Shown here: positions 1 to 7,085 of the stretch, piece by piece | How positions within the stretch are numbered: the stretch's first letter is position 1 | How the letters are laid out: each line of letters opens with the position of its first letter | Assembly: GCA_018302165.1 (NCBI GenBank) | Contig: JAGWAA010000029.1 | Coordinates: 1-7,533 of the forward strand | DNA length: 7,533 nt | Source: Candidatus Woesearchaeota archaeon | Lineage (GTDB): Archaea; Nanobdellota; Nanobdellia; SCGC-AAA011-G17; GW2011-AR17 | Direction of reading: 5' to 3' | Notes under the pieces: generated by a model | The model's input: only the letters and a program-made list of their open reading frames with translations | Database searches by the model: none | Told to the model about the DNA's origin: nothing | Position numbers and translations under genes: made by a program

Positions 1-3000
1 CCATCAAATACAACTTTTACTCAAAGTGCAATTACTTTTACTATCGCTGTTAATGAAGCGTTAACTAATGCTTGGTATTCTTTAGATTCAGGATCAAATA
101 ATTTTACTTTGTCAAATACTTCTTTACTAGTATATACAGCATCAAACTCAAGTATTAATGACGGAAATTATACTGCAATCTTTTGGGCTAATGATACTTA
201 TGGAAATATTGGAACTTCAAATGTATCTTTTGCAATCACAACATCAGTCCCTGATACAACTGCTCCAACTATTACAGTAATAAGCCCAGTTAATGATTCT
301 TATTACATGACTTCAGATATTTTATTTAATATCTCCTCGGATGAAAATTTACTTTGGGCTGGTTATTCTTTAGATTCCGGAGCAACTAGTGATCTTACAA
401 ATACAACTCCTACTAGTTGGAATACAACTATTTCTATCCTCGAGGGGGGACATAATTTAACTTATTATGGTAATGATTCTTCTGGAAATAGAGGCTCAGC
501 TAATTTAACATTTTATGTAGATTTATCTAATCCTCAAATAGTTAGTTTTGTTTGTCCTTCGTCAATAAATGATAGTTTAAGTATCACATGTAATATTTCA
601 GTTACTGATAATTTGGGATTAAGTGCAGTTGTCTTTGGTCACAATGCTACCGGTACCTGGCAAAATCTTTCTTCTGTATCTTTATCTGGAACAACATCTA
701 CATTTACTCAAAACATAACTGCAGATAATACTTCAGCTCCAGGATTTACTGCTCAACTTTATGTATTTGATGTAGCAAATAGAAGTAATACTAGTTCAGT
801 TGCAGTATTAGTTAATGACAATGTATTTCCATTATTTTACAATATAACTTATTTTCCAAATACAACTGCTGGAATGGATCCTGGAGTTCCTATTGTAATT
901 AATTTAAGTGTTGTTGAAAATACTAATATCTCTAATGTAACTTTATGGTATCAAAATACTAGTGCTGCTGTTTGGTTAACTTCTGCTATGCCTAACTTAA
1001 CTTCATTTACAAAAAATATTCCCCAAATTTACAATCATTCTTTCACTCCATTAAATGGAACTTGGATATTCAAAATAATTGCTACTGATGCTGCAAATAA
1101 TCAGAACACCTCAGAAATTTTCACAGTTGTTGTTGAGAACGAAACTTCTTATTTTAATTCTACATCTATACCTGCAGTAAAATCTTTGACTTTATCACAA
1201 GCTGCTGAAAATGTTTCTTTAGGTTATTTATTTTTGAATAATACTGGTGAAACAGATTTAACTTTTAATTTAAGTATTACTTCTTCTATTGATTCTCGGT
1301 TTAGTATTAACTACTCATTAAGTTCTAACCAATCTTTTAATACAAGTAGTGGTCAGTCTATGAACTTAAGTTTCGAAGTAAACACAACTTCTTTGCCAGC
1401 TAGTCTTTATAATTATACAATCACAATTGTTTCAGCAGCAGGAACAACAAATTTAGCAAAACAATTATACATACAAACTGCAACAGGTCCATATTTAGTT
1501 GTTACAATAGATGAATATTCCTCAACTGTAACTAAAGGCCAAACTGGTGTTGGTCTCAATGCAAAAGTTGAAAATTTAGGTACTGCTGATGCAACAAATG
1601 CAAATATTACTTGGATTTTACCTTCTCAATTTTCTTTAACTAGTGGTAGTTTAACTAGAGTTATAGGATCAATGCCTATCGGCTCTTCTGCTTCAAATAC
1701 GATTGTAATTTCAGTATCCAGTTCAGCAGCAGATTCCACGGTTACAATTAATGCCTCTGCAATTTGTGCTGAGAGTGTTTCAGATAGCGATATTAAATCT
1801 GTTACAATTGGTTCTCCGGCTACAATTACTCAAACTGTAACTGCTAGTAGTGGCGGTGATAGTGGCGGCGGTGGTAGTGCTTCAGGTGGTTTTGGCGCAG
1901 CTACACCAATTGTTTACAATAAAGAAATCGAAGTTGTTATTGGCGAAGAGAATCAATTTAATATAGAAGTTGAAAATAAAGATTCAAGTGCAATACTTCA
2001 GGATTTGACAATAGAACTAACAGGTTATTTAGAACAATATTTCACAATTTCACCTATAACAATTAATTCAATTAGCCCAGGTGCTTCAGATAATTTTATT
2101 ATCATATTAACTTCTCCTTCTTACAAAGATTACGAAGTTTATGATTTAATTGCTGTTATAAAAGGAACTAAAATCAATAATGGAGTCAGCGGTGATTATA
2201 CTGAAACTCAAATAATAAAATTAACTTTACAAGGAATAAGCTATGAAACTGCCGAATCTAAACTTCTTGAGGCTGAATCCTCAATTAATTTAATGAAAGA
2301 ATCTGGTTTCAATACTGATTCAATAGAAAAAACTCTCTCCGAATCACAAGATTGGTTATTAGTTAAAAAAAATTACAAGCAATCATATGATTTATCTGAA
2401 GAAATAATTAATGTTCAACAAACTGCTTTTGAAGCTAATGATTTAATTAGGCGTATCTTTGAGGCTTTAAGTAATCCAAGTAAAAGTAATCTTATTGTTG
2501 GAAATGTAATTAGTAATATAGGCGATTACGATACTGAATCTTCGTTATTAGATTTATTGAATAAAAATGTGTTATTTGCTTCTCCCTCAAGTGAAGAACT
2601 AATGGGTCTTGCTGTTGCTGCTTTTGAAAGAGGCGATTATTCGTCTGCACTTCAAAGAGCTGAAGAGGCTCAAACATTATTAATCTTAGAAAGAAAAGGT
2701 AATTTCTTCATGTTTTTATATCTCTATTGGCCTTATATTTTATTAGCAATATTTATTGTTACAGGTTTTAGTTTCTTAGGTTATAAAAAATATCAAAAAG
2801 TCAGTATAACTAATCGTATTAGAGACTTAAATAAAAAAGAAGATAATGTTAGAAATATGCTTGCTGAAAATCAAAAAAAATATTTTCATGGAAAAATTAC
2901 TGAACGCGAATTTAAACATTTAAGTGAACTAAACCAAAAAGAAATTAGTAAGATTCACGAAAAGAAAAATAATCTCCAAAACATTAGAATTAAAATGCTT

Positions 3001-3207
3001 ACTCCACAAAGAGTATCTGCAGATTTAGAAAATGAAAAAAAAGATGTTGAAAATTTAATCAAAAAAATTCAAGAACAATATTATGTGAAGCATAATATCA
3101 CAGAAGAAGAATATACAATTAAATTTAAAGGTTATACTGAAAGATTAGCAGATATTGAAGATGAACATACTACTTTGCATATTTTAAAAAAGGAGAAAAA
3201 TGCATGA
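1..3207 (+). CDS. Large membrane-anchored surface protein with tandem Ig-like domains, helical stalk and cytosolic helical tail (5'-truncated)
   Basis: The frame is open from base 1, so the true start and any signal peptide lie left of the window; the TTG at 109 is not a credible start. 1068 codons are visible. Codons 1-600 are a series of Ser/Thr/Asn-rich beta-sandwich (Ig/CARDB-like) repeats; two of them share YSLDSG (codons 26-31 and 122-127) with related flanks such as WANDTYGNIG and YGNDSSGNRG. Cys185 and Cys197 could pair. A Gly/Ser hinge (about 616-635) leads to one more beta domain (636-744), then a charged helical stalk with a TPR-like AFERGDYSSALQRAEEA stretch. One transmembrane helix lies at about 902-928. 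The remaining 140 residues are Lys/Glu-rich helices, probably cytosolic. The extracellular part has dozens of N-x-S/T sequons, consistent with archaeal N-glycosylation. It is probably an S-layer-like, adhesion or sensing protein; the exact role is unknown. It overlaps the next gene by ATGA. Confidence 0.85.
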   Translation, partial: PSNTTFTQSAITFTIAVNEALTNAWYSLDSGSNNFTLSNTSLLVYTASNSSINDGNYTAIFWANDTYGNIGTSNVSFAITTSVPDTTAPTITVISPVNDSYYMTSDILFNISSDENLLWAGYSLDSGATSDLTNTTPTSWNTTISILEGGHNLTYYGNDSSGNRGSANLTFYVDLSNPQIVSFVCPSSINDSLSITCNISVTDNLGLSAVVFGHNATGTWQNLSSVSLSGTTSTFTQNITADNTSAPGFTAQLYVFDVANRSNTSSVAVLVNDNVFPLFYNITYFPNTTAGMDPGVPIVINLSVVENTNISNVTLWYQNTSAAVWLTSAMPNLTSFTKNIPQIYNHSFTPLNGTWIFKIIATDAANNQNTSEIFTVVVENETSYFNSTSIPAVKSLTLSQAAENVSLGYLFLNNTGETDLTFNLSITSSIDSRFSINYSLSSNQSFNTSSGQSMNLSFEVNTTSLPASLYNYTITIVSAAGTTNLAKQLYIQTATGPYLVVTIDEYSSTVTKGQTGVGLNAKVENLGTADATNANITWILPSQFSLTSGSLTRVIGSMPIGSSASNTIVISVSSSAADSTVTINASAICAESVSDSDIKSVTIGSPATITQTVTASSGGDSGGGGSASGGFGAATPIVYNKEIEVVIGEENQFNIEVENKDSSAILQDLTIELTGYLEQYFTISPITINSISPGASDNFIIILTSPSYKDYEVYDLIAVIKGTKINNGVSGDYTETQIIKLTLQGISYETAESKLLEAESSINLMKESGFNTDSIEKTLSESQDWLLVKKNYKQSYDLSEEIINVQQTAFEANDLIRRIFEALSNPSKSNLIVGNVISNIGDYDTESSLLDLLNKNVLFASPSSEELMGLAVAAFERGDYSSALQRAEEAQTLLILERKGNFFMFLYLYWPYILLAIFIVTGFSFLGYKKYQKVSITNRIRDLNKKEDNVRNMLAENQKKYFHGKITEREFKHLSELNQKEISKIHEKKNNLQNIRIKMLTPQRVSADLENEKKDVENLIKKIQEQYYVKHNITEEEYTIKFKGYTERLADIEDEHTTLHILKKEKNA
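3191..3195 (+). promoter_or_regulatory. Shine-Dalgarno site for the second membrane-protein gene
   Basis: AGGAG lies 8 nt before the ATG at 3204, within the last codons of the upstream gene. It is the only clear Shine-Dalgarno motif found before a start in this window, and it suits an internal operon gene whose start overlaps the upstream stop (ATGA). It fixes the start of the downstream gene. Confidence 0.75.
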
Positions 3208-4160
3208 AAAATGAGTTTTTGATTTTTTTGGGTAGTATTAGTTTGGTATTACTTACTGCTTTTATTTTAGTTAATTTACAAAATAGTTTAACCGGTTATA
3301 CTATTCTTAATGAATCCTCAGAAAATGATATAGAAGTTACTCGTGAACAGGTAATAGAATCCCTTTCAAATTGTGAAGATATTATTGAAGATATGAAATT
3401 TAACAATTTTTCAACAATATATATGGATGATACTCTAATTGAAGCAAATAAAATATTAATTCAAGTTGATTATGCAGAAATTCTTCGAGGGAACACTGAA
3501 AATAAAACTCTTATTAAAGAGGCTGAAAATGCTCTCCAATTAATTTATTGGTACAATTTAACTTACTCTTCAGTTTTAGATTATACCTTAGAGATTGAAA
3601 ATAGAAAGATTCAAGCTTTTGAAATTTATGATTCTTTTACATTATTTGAAAACGAATTAAATAATTATGCTTCAAAAGGTATAGACACAACTATTGCATT
3701 TACTCTTTTAGATCAGTCAAAGGTTTATTTTTATCAAGATCGTTATAGTGATGCTGAAAATACCTTGGAACAGGCTCAAAATTATATAGAGAGCCAAAGT
3801 TCTGAACTATCCATTTCTAAAGAATTACAACGAAGTGCAAAAGGATTTATTATTAATAACTGGCATTACATATTATTAGTAGTTATCATATTAGGCTTGA
3901 TTGGTTTTTTCACCCAAAAAACAATTCGTTATAAATTATTAAAAAGAAAAATTTTAAAATTAAAAACAGAAAATATTGTTTTGTTTGATTTAATTAAAAA
4001 AACTCAAACTGAAAGATTTAAAGAGAATAGTATTTCAGGTTTAACTTACCATATTCGCATGAAAAAATATAAAGAGAAAATAGAACAAATAAAGCGAGAT
4101 TTACCTGTATTAGAATCAAAACTTCATAAATCTTCTAAGCGACCTAAAAACACTCCATAA
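3204..4160 (+). CDS. Two-pass membrane protein with helical extracellular domain, related to the C-terminal half of the upstream protein
   Basis: The product has 318 residues. An N-terminal hydrophobic segment (about 5-25) followed by SLTGYTIL looks like a signal anchor or signal peptide. Residues 40-215 are predicted helical and acidic, with a TPR-like stretch at 171-195 (YFYQDRYSDAENTLEQAQ) resembling the stalk of the upstream protein. A second membrane helix lies at about 219-237 (WHYILLVVIILGLIGFF), followed by a basic cytosolic helical tail. The tail motif TERFKENSISGLTYHIRMKK resembles two copies in the upstream protein's tail. Start choice is supported by the ATGA overlap and the AGGAG at 3191. 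Co-translation suggests that the two proteins assemble together. No enzymatic motif is visible and I do not recognise a named family. The stop is TAA. Confidence 0.85.
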   Translation: MKNEFLIFLGSISLVLLTAFILVNLQNSLTGYTILNESSENDIEVTREQVIESLSNCEDIIEDMKFNNFSTIYMDDTLIEANKILIQVDYAEILRGNTENKTLIKEAENALQLIYWYNLTYSSVLDYTLEIENRKIQAFEIYDSFTLFENELNNYASKGIDTTIAFTLLDQSKVYFYQDRYSDAENTLEQAQNYIESQSSELSISKELQRSAKGFIINNWHYILLVVIILGLIGFFTQKTIRYKLLKRKILKLKTENIVLFDLIKKTQTERFKENSISGLTYHIRMKKYKEKIEQIKRDLPVLESKLHKSSKRPKNTP

Positions 4161-4186
4161 TTACTTTTAAAATTAAAAAGATAACC

Positions 4187-4196
4187 TTTTTAAAAT
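4187..4196 (+). promoter_or_regulatory. TATA-box-like promoter element of the hemerythrin-KaiC gene
   Basis: TTTTTAAAAT is centred about 25 bp before the ATG at 4217, in the 56-bp gap after the membrane-protein operon. No Shine-Dalgarno motif precedes the ATG, so a leaderless or very short-leader mRNA starting near 4215 is likely. The background is very AT-rich, which limits certainty. Confidence 0.45.
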
Positions 4197-4216
4197 AATC
4201 CTTCTTATAAAACAAT

Positions 4217-5596
4217 ATGGTAAAGATAATCAAAAAAAAGATTATGAAATCTAACCTATTAAAATTACATCTAGAAAAGTCATCTAAATCATTAAAAAAA
4301 TTTCATAAATTTATTTGGACTAAAAAAATGAGTGTTGATGAGCCAGTTATTGATAAACAACATCAATCTTTACTTAATGAATTTAATTTATTAATAGATT
4401 CAATTCATCCTCATTCTTCTTTATCTGAAAATAGAAGATTATTGGATTTTGTTCAAAAATATGTCCAAGATCATTTTACTTATGAAGAAGCATATATGAA
4501 AAAATTGGGTTATCCTAATTTAAAACAACATAAAAATATCCATGATAATTTTGAAAAATTCGTTTTAAAATATTCTCGTGAATTCGATAATTCCTTATAC
4601 TCAAAAACAACACCCGAACATTTAATTTCAGATAAATTAATCCATTTAAGAGAGGAATGTAAAAAGTTTTTTGGAGACTGGTTAATAAATCATATTATGA
4701 CTATGGATCATAAATATGCTGTTTATGCAAAAAAACATCCTCTTAAATCAAATCTACCAAAAATTTCAAAAATAACTAAAAAAATAAAACAGGAACTAAT
4801 CTCAGAACAAAGAAAACCAATTGAACATATTAGTAAATTAAAATTAAAAAATAAGAACAAAAAAGGTTATATTCAAACTGGGATTTTAGGATTTGATGCA
4901 TTAATCGAACAAGGAATTCCCAAAGGGGATTTATTGATAGTAGCTGGCGGAACGGGTAGCGGTAAAACTATTTTTTGTTTACAAACTTTGGTTAACAAAG
5001 CTAAAGAAGGTTCAAAATGTTTATACATGAGTTTGGAAGAGAGTGAAGAAAAGCTTGTTACACATATGGAAGATTTTGATTGGAATCCTAAAGATTTAAT
5101 TAAAAAAGGTAAACTCAAGTTATTAAGAATAAATCCTTTTGATATTACTCGAAATGTTGATGCATTATTAGCAAAACAAAAAGGGGAGTTATTAATCGAT
5201 ATTGAACCAGTTATTCTACCTAAAGATTATTCAAGTCCTGATTTTATTGTTATTGATAGTTTAACAGCAATAGCAAGTGCATTTACTAGTAAGGATGAAT
5301 CATATAGAATTTATATTGAACAATTGTTTAGATTTTTAGAAAAAACTAAAGCAACCTGTTTCTTGATTACAGAGACTGGACAGATTCCAAAAATTTTCTC
5401 TCCAACTGGTGTTGAAGAATTCCTTGCAGATGGTGTTGTAGTTATTTACAATTTAAAGCACGGTAATGTTCGTGAGAATGCTATTGAAATTTTGAAAATG
5501 AGAGGTGCAGTTCATCAAAAGAAAATTGTTGCAATGCAAATTACTAATAATGGCATAGTTATTTATCCTAATCAAGAAGTATTCTCAGAAATGTAA
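4217..5596 (+). CDS. Hemerythrin-KaiC fusion: O2/di-iron sensor domain joined to a RecA-fold ATPase
   Basis: The product has 459 residues. After a Lys-rich leader (1-30), residues 33-172 form a bacteriohemerythrin domain with all seven expected di-iron ligands: His49 (DKQHQ), His86 and Glu90 (HFTYEE), His105 and His109 (HKNIH), His159 and Asp164 (HIMTMD). A Lys-rich linker (173-216) follows. Residues 218-456 form one KaiC/RadA-type ATPase domain, with Walker A GGTGSGKT (244-251), the paired Glu of SLEES (274-275), Walker B FIVIDS with Asp347, and the family's C-terminal KMRG (427-430). Hemerythrins bind O2 at a di-iron site; archaeal KaiC-like proteins are ATP-driven signalling switches. The fusion suggests O2 or redox control of an ATPase; this is inference. 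It is not a circadian KaiC, which has two ATPase domains. The first ATG is preferred because the TATA-like box sits about 25 bp upstream; Met10 (4244) is the alternative start. Confidence 0.92.
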   Translation: MVKIIKKKIMKSNLLKLHLEKSSKSLKKFHKFIWTKKMSVDEPVIDKQHQSLLNEFNLLIDSIHPHSSLSENRRLLDFVQKYVQDHFTYEEAYMKKLGYPNLKQHKNIHDNFEKFVLKYSREFDNSLYSKTTPEHLISDKLIHLREECKKFFGDWLINHIMTMDHKYAVYAKKHPLKSNLPKISKITKKIKQELISEQRKPIEHISKLKLKNKNKKGYIQTGILGFDALIEQGIPKGDLLIVAGGTGSGKTIFCLQTLVNKAKEGSKCLYMSLEESEEKLVTHMEDFDWNPKDLIKKGKLKLLRINPFDITRNVDALLAKQKGELLIDIEPVILPKDYSSPDFIVIDSLTAIASAFTSKDESYRIYIEQLFRFLEKTKATCFLITETGQIPKIFSPTGVEEFLADGVVVIYNLKHGNVRENAIEILKMRGAVHQKKIVAMQITNNGIVIYPNQEVFSEM

Positions 5597-5598
5597 CA

Positions 5599-5607
5599 TT
5601 TATTAAT
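5599..5607 (+). promoter_or_regulatory. TATA-box-like promoter element of the hydrolase gene
   Basis: TTTATTAAT is centred about 25 bp before the ATG at 5628, within the 31-bp gap after the hemerythrin-KaiC gene. No Shine-Dalgarno motif is present before the start. The position suits a leaderless transcript, although readthrough from the upstream gene is also possible across so short a gap. Confidence 0.4.
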
Positions 5608-5627
5608 TATTAATCTACTCTAAAATT

Positions 5628-6185
5628 ATGAAAAAAGCTTATTTAGTTCATGGTTGGGATGGCACTCCAGATAATTGGTGGTTTCCTTGGTTAACTCATG
5701 AATTAGAAAAATTAGACTTCAAAGTTATTTCTTTGGATATGCCTGATTCAAAAATTCCTCGGATGAAAACTTGGTTATCTCATGCAGCAAAGGAAATTCA
5801 TTCTGATAAAGATACAATATTTATTGGCCACAGCATAGGTTGTCAAACAATAATGCGCCATTTAGCAAATACTAATCAAAAAGCTAAGGCTTGTTTCTTC
5901 GTCGCAGGTTGGTTCACTTTGGATTTACATTTAGATACTGAAGAATCTAAAGAAATTGCCAAACCTTGGTTAGAGAACAATATTGATTTTAATAAATTAA
6001 AAAATAATTGTTCTAAGTTTACAGTCTTTTTATCTATAGATGATCCTGTAGTTCCATTAAAAGAAAACAAAGAATTATTTGAAAAGAATCTAAATGCTAA
6101 AGTTATTATTGAAAAAGGTAAAGGCCATTATGATTCTGATATGATTATTCCATCTTTGTTGAATGAAATAAAATTACTTAAATAA
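5628..6185 (+). CDS. RBBP9/YdeN-family alpha/beta serine hydrolase
   Basis: The product has 185 residues, the usual size for this family. The N-terminal strand and oxyanion-hole region read YLVHGWDGTPDNWWFPWL (5-22). The nucleophile elbow is GHSIG with Ser69; the acid is in SIDDPVVP (Asp138 or Asp139, most likely Asp139), and the general base is His167 in GKGHYDSD. These match the Ser-Asp-His triad of small RBBP9-like hydrolases, whose natural substrates are mostly unknown; a carboxylesterase or peptidase-like activity is likely. No signal peptide is visible, so it is probably cytosolic. Its last 8 bases overlap the convergent nucleotidyltransferase gene. Its final 31 codons are closely matched by a remnant at 7149-7256, so the 3' end may have been exchanged or duplicated. 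Confidence 0.9.
   Translation: MKKAYLVHGWDGTPDNWWFPWLTHELEKLDFKVISLDMPDSKIPRMKTWLSHAAKEIHSDKDTIFIGHSIGCQTIMRHLANTNQKAKACFFVAGWFTLDLHLDTEESKEIAKPWLENNIDFNKLKNNCSKFTVFLSIDDPVVPLKENKELFEKNLNAKVIIEKGKGHYDSDMIIPSLLNEIKLLK
6089..6180 (+). repeat. Direct repeat copy A: 3' end of the intact hydrolase gene
   Basis: This segment is homologous to 7148-7239, offset by 1059 bp. Bases 6089-6130 match 7148-7189 at 41 of 42 positions, and 6096-6130 is identical to 7155-7189. Similarity then falls at the DNA level but persists in the encoded protein (25 of 31 residues from Leu155 to Lys185). The two copies flank the MNT/HEPN cassette. Confidence 0.9.
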
Positions 6186-6741
6186 CTTCAAGAATATCTC
6201 TTTTTTTATAATTAATATTTTGCTTTTTCAATATAACTTCAAATTCTAATGATTTTTCTATTGGTATTTTAATAGCTCCATTAACCAACCTTTCTCCGTT
6301 CAAAGATTTAATGATTCCTATTGCTGAATTTCTTCCAGCAAGAATATAATTAAATTTAACTTTTTGTGTATGTGTAAGGTTATTAATTGAATACCAAAAT
6401 AAAGTATATGCTTTAAATCCAATTATTTCTGAAAATTTTTTATTTTTAAATATACTAATTCCTTCTAAAAAAATTCCAGTTTTAGCAAAGAAATCTACAG
6501 AAAAAAGTTCTTTTAATAATATTTGTTTAATATCAATATTTATTTTTAATTCTTTTAACTTATTTTTAATTATTTGAATTTTATTTAGTCTTTCTCTTAA
6601 TTCTCCATTTAAAAAGACTACTAATATATCTATATCATTTGGATTTTCTTTTCCTTTAGCAAAAGATCCATAAATGATTATATCAAATATATTTTTGTCT
6701 TTTTTTTCAGATTCCAAGTATTTTTTTAATTTGTTCAGCAT
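6178..6741 (-). CDS. MNT-type nucleotidyltransferase, antitoxin of an MNT/HEPN pair
   Basis: The product has 187 residues. The minimal nucleotidyltransferase core spans about 1-100: IIIYGSFAKG with Gly25-Ser26, the metal-binding Asp36 and Asp38 in NDIDILVV, and a likely third carboxylate Asp70 in INIDIKQ. The GS-to-DxD spacing is 9 residues, one short of the often quoted GSx10DxD. In known MNT/HEPN systems the nucleotidyltransferase AMPylates and silences the HEPN RNase toxin. The C-terminal 80 residues (basic, with NYILAGRNSAIGIIKSLNG) are beyond the minimal core and may contact nucleic acid or the partner; this is inference. The ATG at 6741 is secure: an in-frame TGA lies three codons upstream. 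It overlaps the HEPN frame by 35 bp and the convergent hydrolase by 8 bp. Its GC content is visibly lower than that of the genes to its left. Confidence 0.85.
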   Translation of the reverse strand: MLNKLKKYLESEKKDKNIFDIIIYGSFAKGKENPNDIDILVVFLNGELRERLNKIQIIKNKLKELKINIDIKQILLKELFSVDFFAKTGIFLEGISIFKNKKFSEIIGFKAYTLFWYSINNLTHTQKVKFNYILAGRNSAIGIIKSLNGERLVNGAIKIPIEKSLEFEVILKKQNINYKKRDILEVI

Positions 6742-7045
6742 CTTCTTTCAATAATTTTGCAGTTTCTTTGTTCATTTTTTGTGTATAACTATCTTGGTAA
6801 AAAGGAAAATCTCTATCTGCAATTTTGTAAATGATAGGATATTTATCTTCTAGTATTCAAAACCTATTGGTGTGTGATGATGGCACTTGTCCTTCTTTTC
6901 TTAAAATAAATAAATCACATAATGCAGCAATAGCTTTAAAAAATAATGTTGTGGCAGTATTGTATTTTTCTTTGTTATAAGATTCAAGACCTATATTATA
7001 ATATTCATAAAAATTTTCTTTAAGTATTTCTTCTCTTTCATCCAT
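6707..7045 (-). pseudogene. HEPN-domain toxin gene interrupted by one in-frame TGA
   Basis: From ATG 7045 the frame gives 62 residues of a helical HEPN-like protein (SYNKEKYNTATTLFFKAIAA, then GQVPSSHTNRF) and then meets TGA at 6859-6857. The same frame continues without a shift for 49 more codons, starting ILEDKYPIIYKIADRDFPFY, and ends at TGA 6709-6707. The joined product would be 112 residues, a normal HEPN length, and its end would overlap the MNT start by 35 bp, as expected for such an operon. A one-base change of an Arg codon (CGA or AGA) to TGA would explain it; Arg is what I would expect after the NRF stretch from memory of related HEPN proteins. The canonical Rx4-6H RNase motif is not clear; the nearest is Arg49 to His58. 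The toxin is probably inactive, unless this is a sequence error or readthrough occurs. Confidence 0.8.
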
Positions 7046-7050
7046 GTTGT

Positions 7051-7068
7051 AATGTATAACTCTACATT
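7051..7068. promoter_or_regulatory. Inverted repeat between the HEPN promoter and start codon
   Basis: AATGTA, a 6-nt spacer and TACATT form a perfect inverted repeat with 6-bp arms, between the TATA box (7071-7079) and the HEPN ATG (7045). It contains the same TGTA/TACA half-sites as the two palindromes further upstream, with wider spacing. It may be a third operator overlapping the transcription start; chance in AT-rich DNA is possible. Confidence 0.35.
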
Positions 7069-7070
7069 AA

Positions 7071-7079
7071 TATTTAAAT
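7071..7079 (-). promoter_or_regulatory. TATA box of the HEPN-MNT operon
   Basis: On the minus strand this reads ATTTAAATA, centred 30 bp before the HEPN ATG at 7045. That places transcription initiation only a few bases before the start codon. No Shine-Dalgarno motif is present. The first palindromic repeat lies 7 bp further upstream, so a bound repressor there could block TBP/TFB assembly. Confidence 0.6.
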
Positions 7080-7085
7080 CTTTTG

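Noticed and set aside
109..111. TTG at 109 as start of the large surface protein
   Set aside because: The frame is open to base 1 and codons 1-36 encode the same Ig-like repeat (including YSLDSG), so the gene is truncated by the window and starts further left.
4173..4193. 8-bp stem (TTAAAAAG / CTTTTTAA) with 5-nt loop as a terminator after the membrane-protein operon
   Set aside because: The stem is almost all A/T and overlaps the TATA-like box of the next gene; chance is likely in such AT-rich sequence.
4873..5118. Minus-strand open frame of 81 codons
   Set aside because: It lies entirely inside the KaiC domain coding region, has no promoter or recognisable motif, and is a shadow frame.
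4217..5596. Circadian-clock KaiC
   Set aside because: Only one ATPase domain is present, fused to hemerythrin, and no KaiA or KaiB is in the window; it belongs to the broader archaeal KaiC-like group.
5876..6070. Minus-strand open frame of 64 codons
   Set aside because: It is antisense to the well-supported hydrolase and has no independent evidence.
6857..6859. Recoded TGA (selenocysteine or alternative code) in the HEPN gene
   Set aside because: The first membrane-protein gene ends in TGA within a classical ATGA overlap, so TGA is a normal stop here; no Cys/Sec is expected at this position and no SECIS-like hairpin was recognised.
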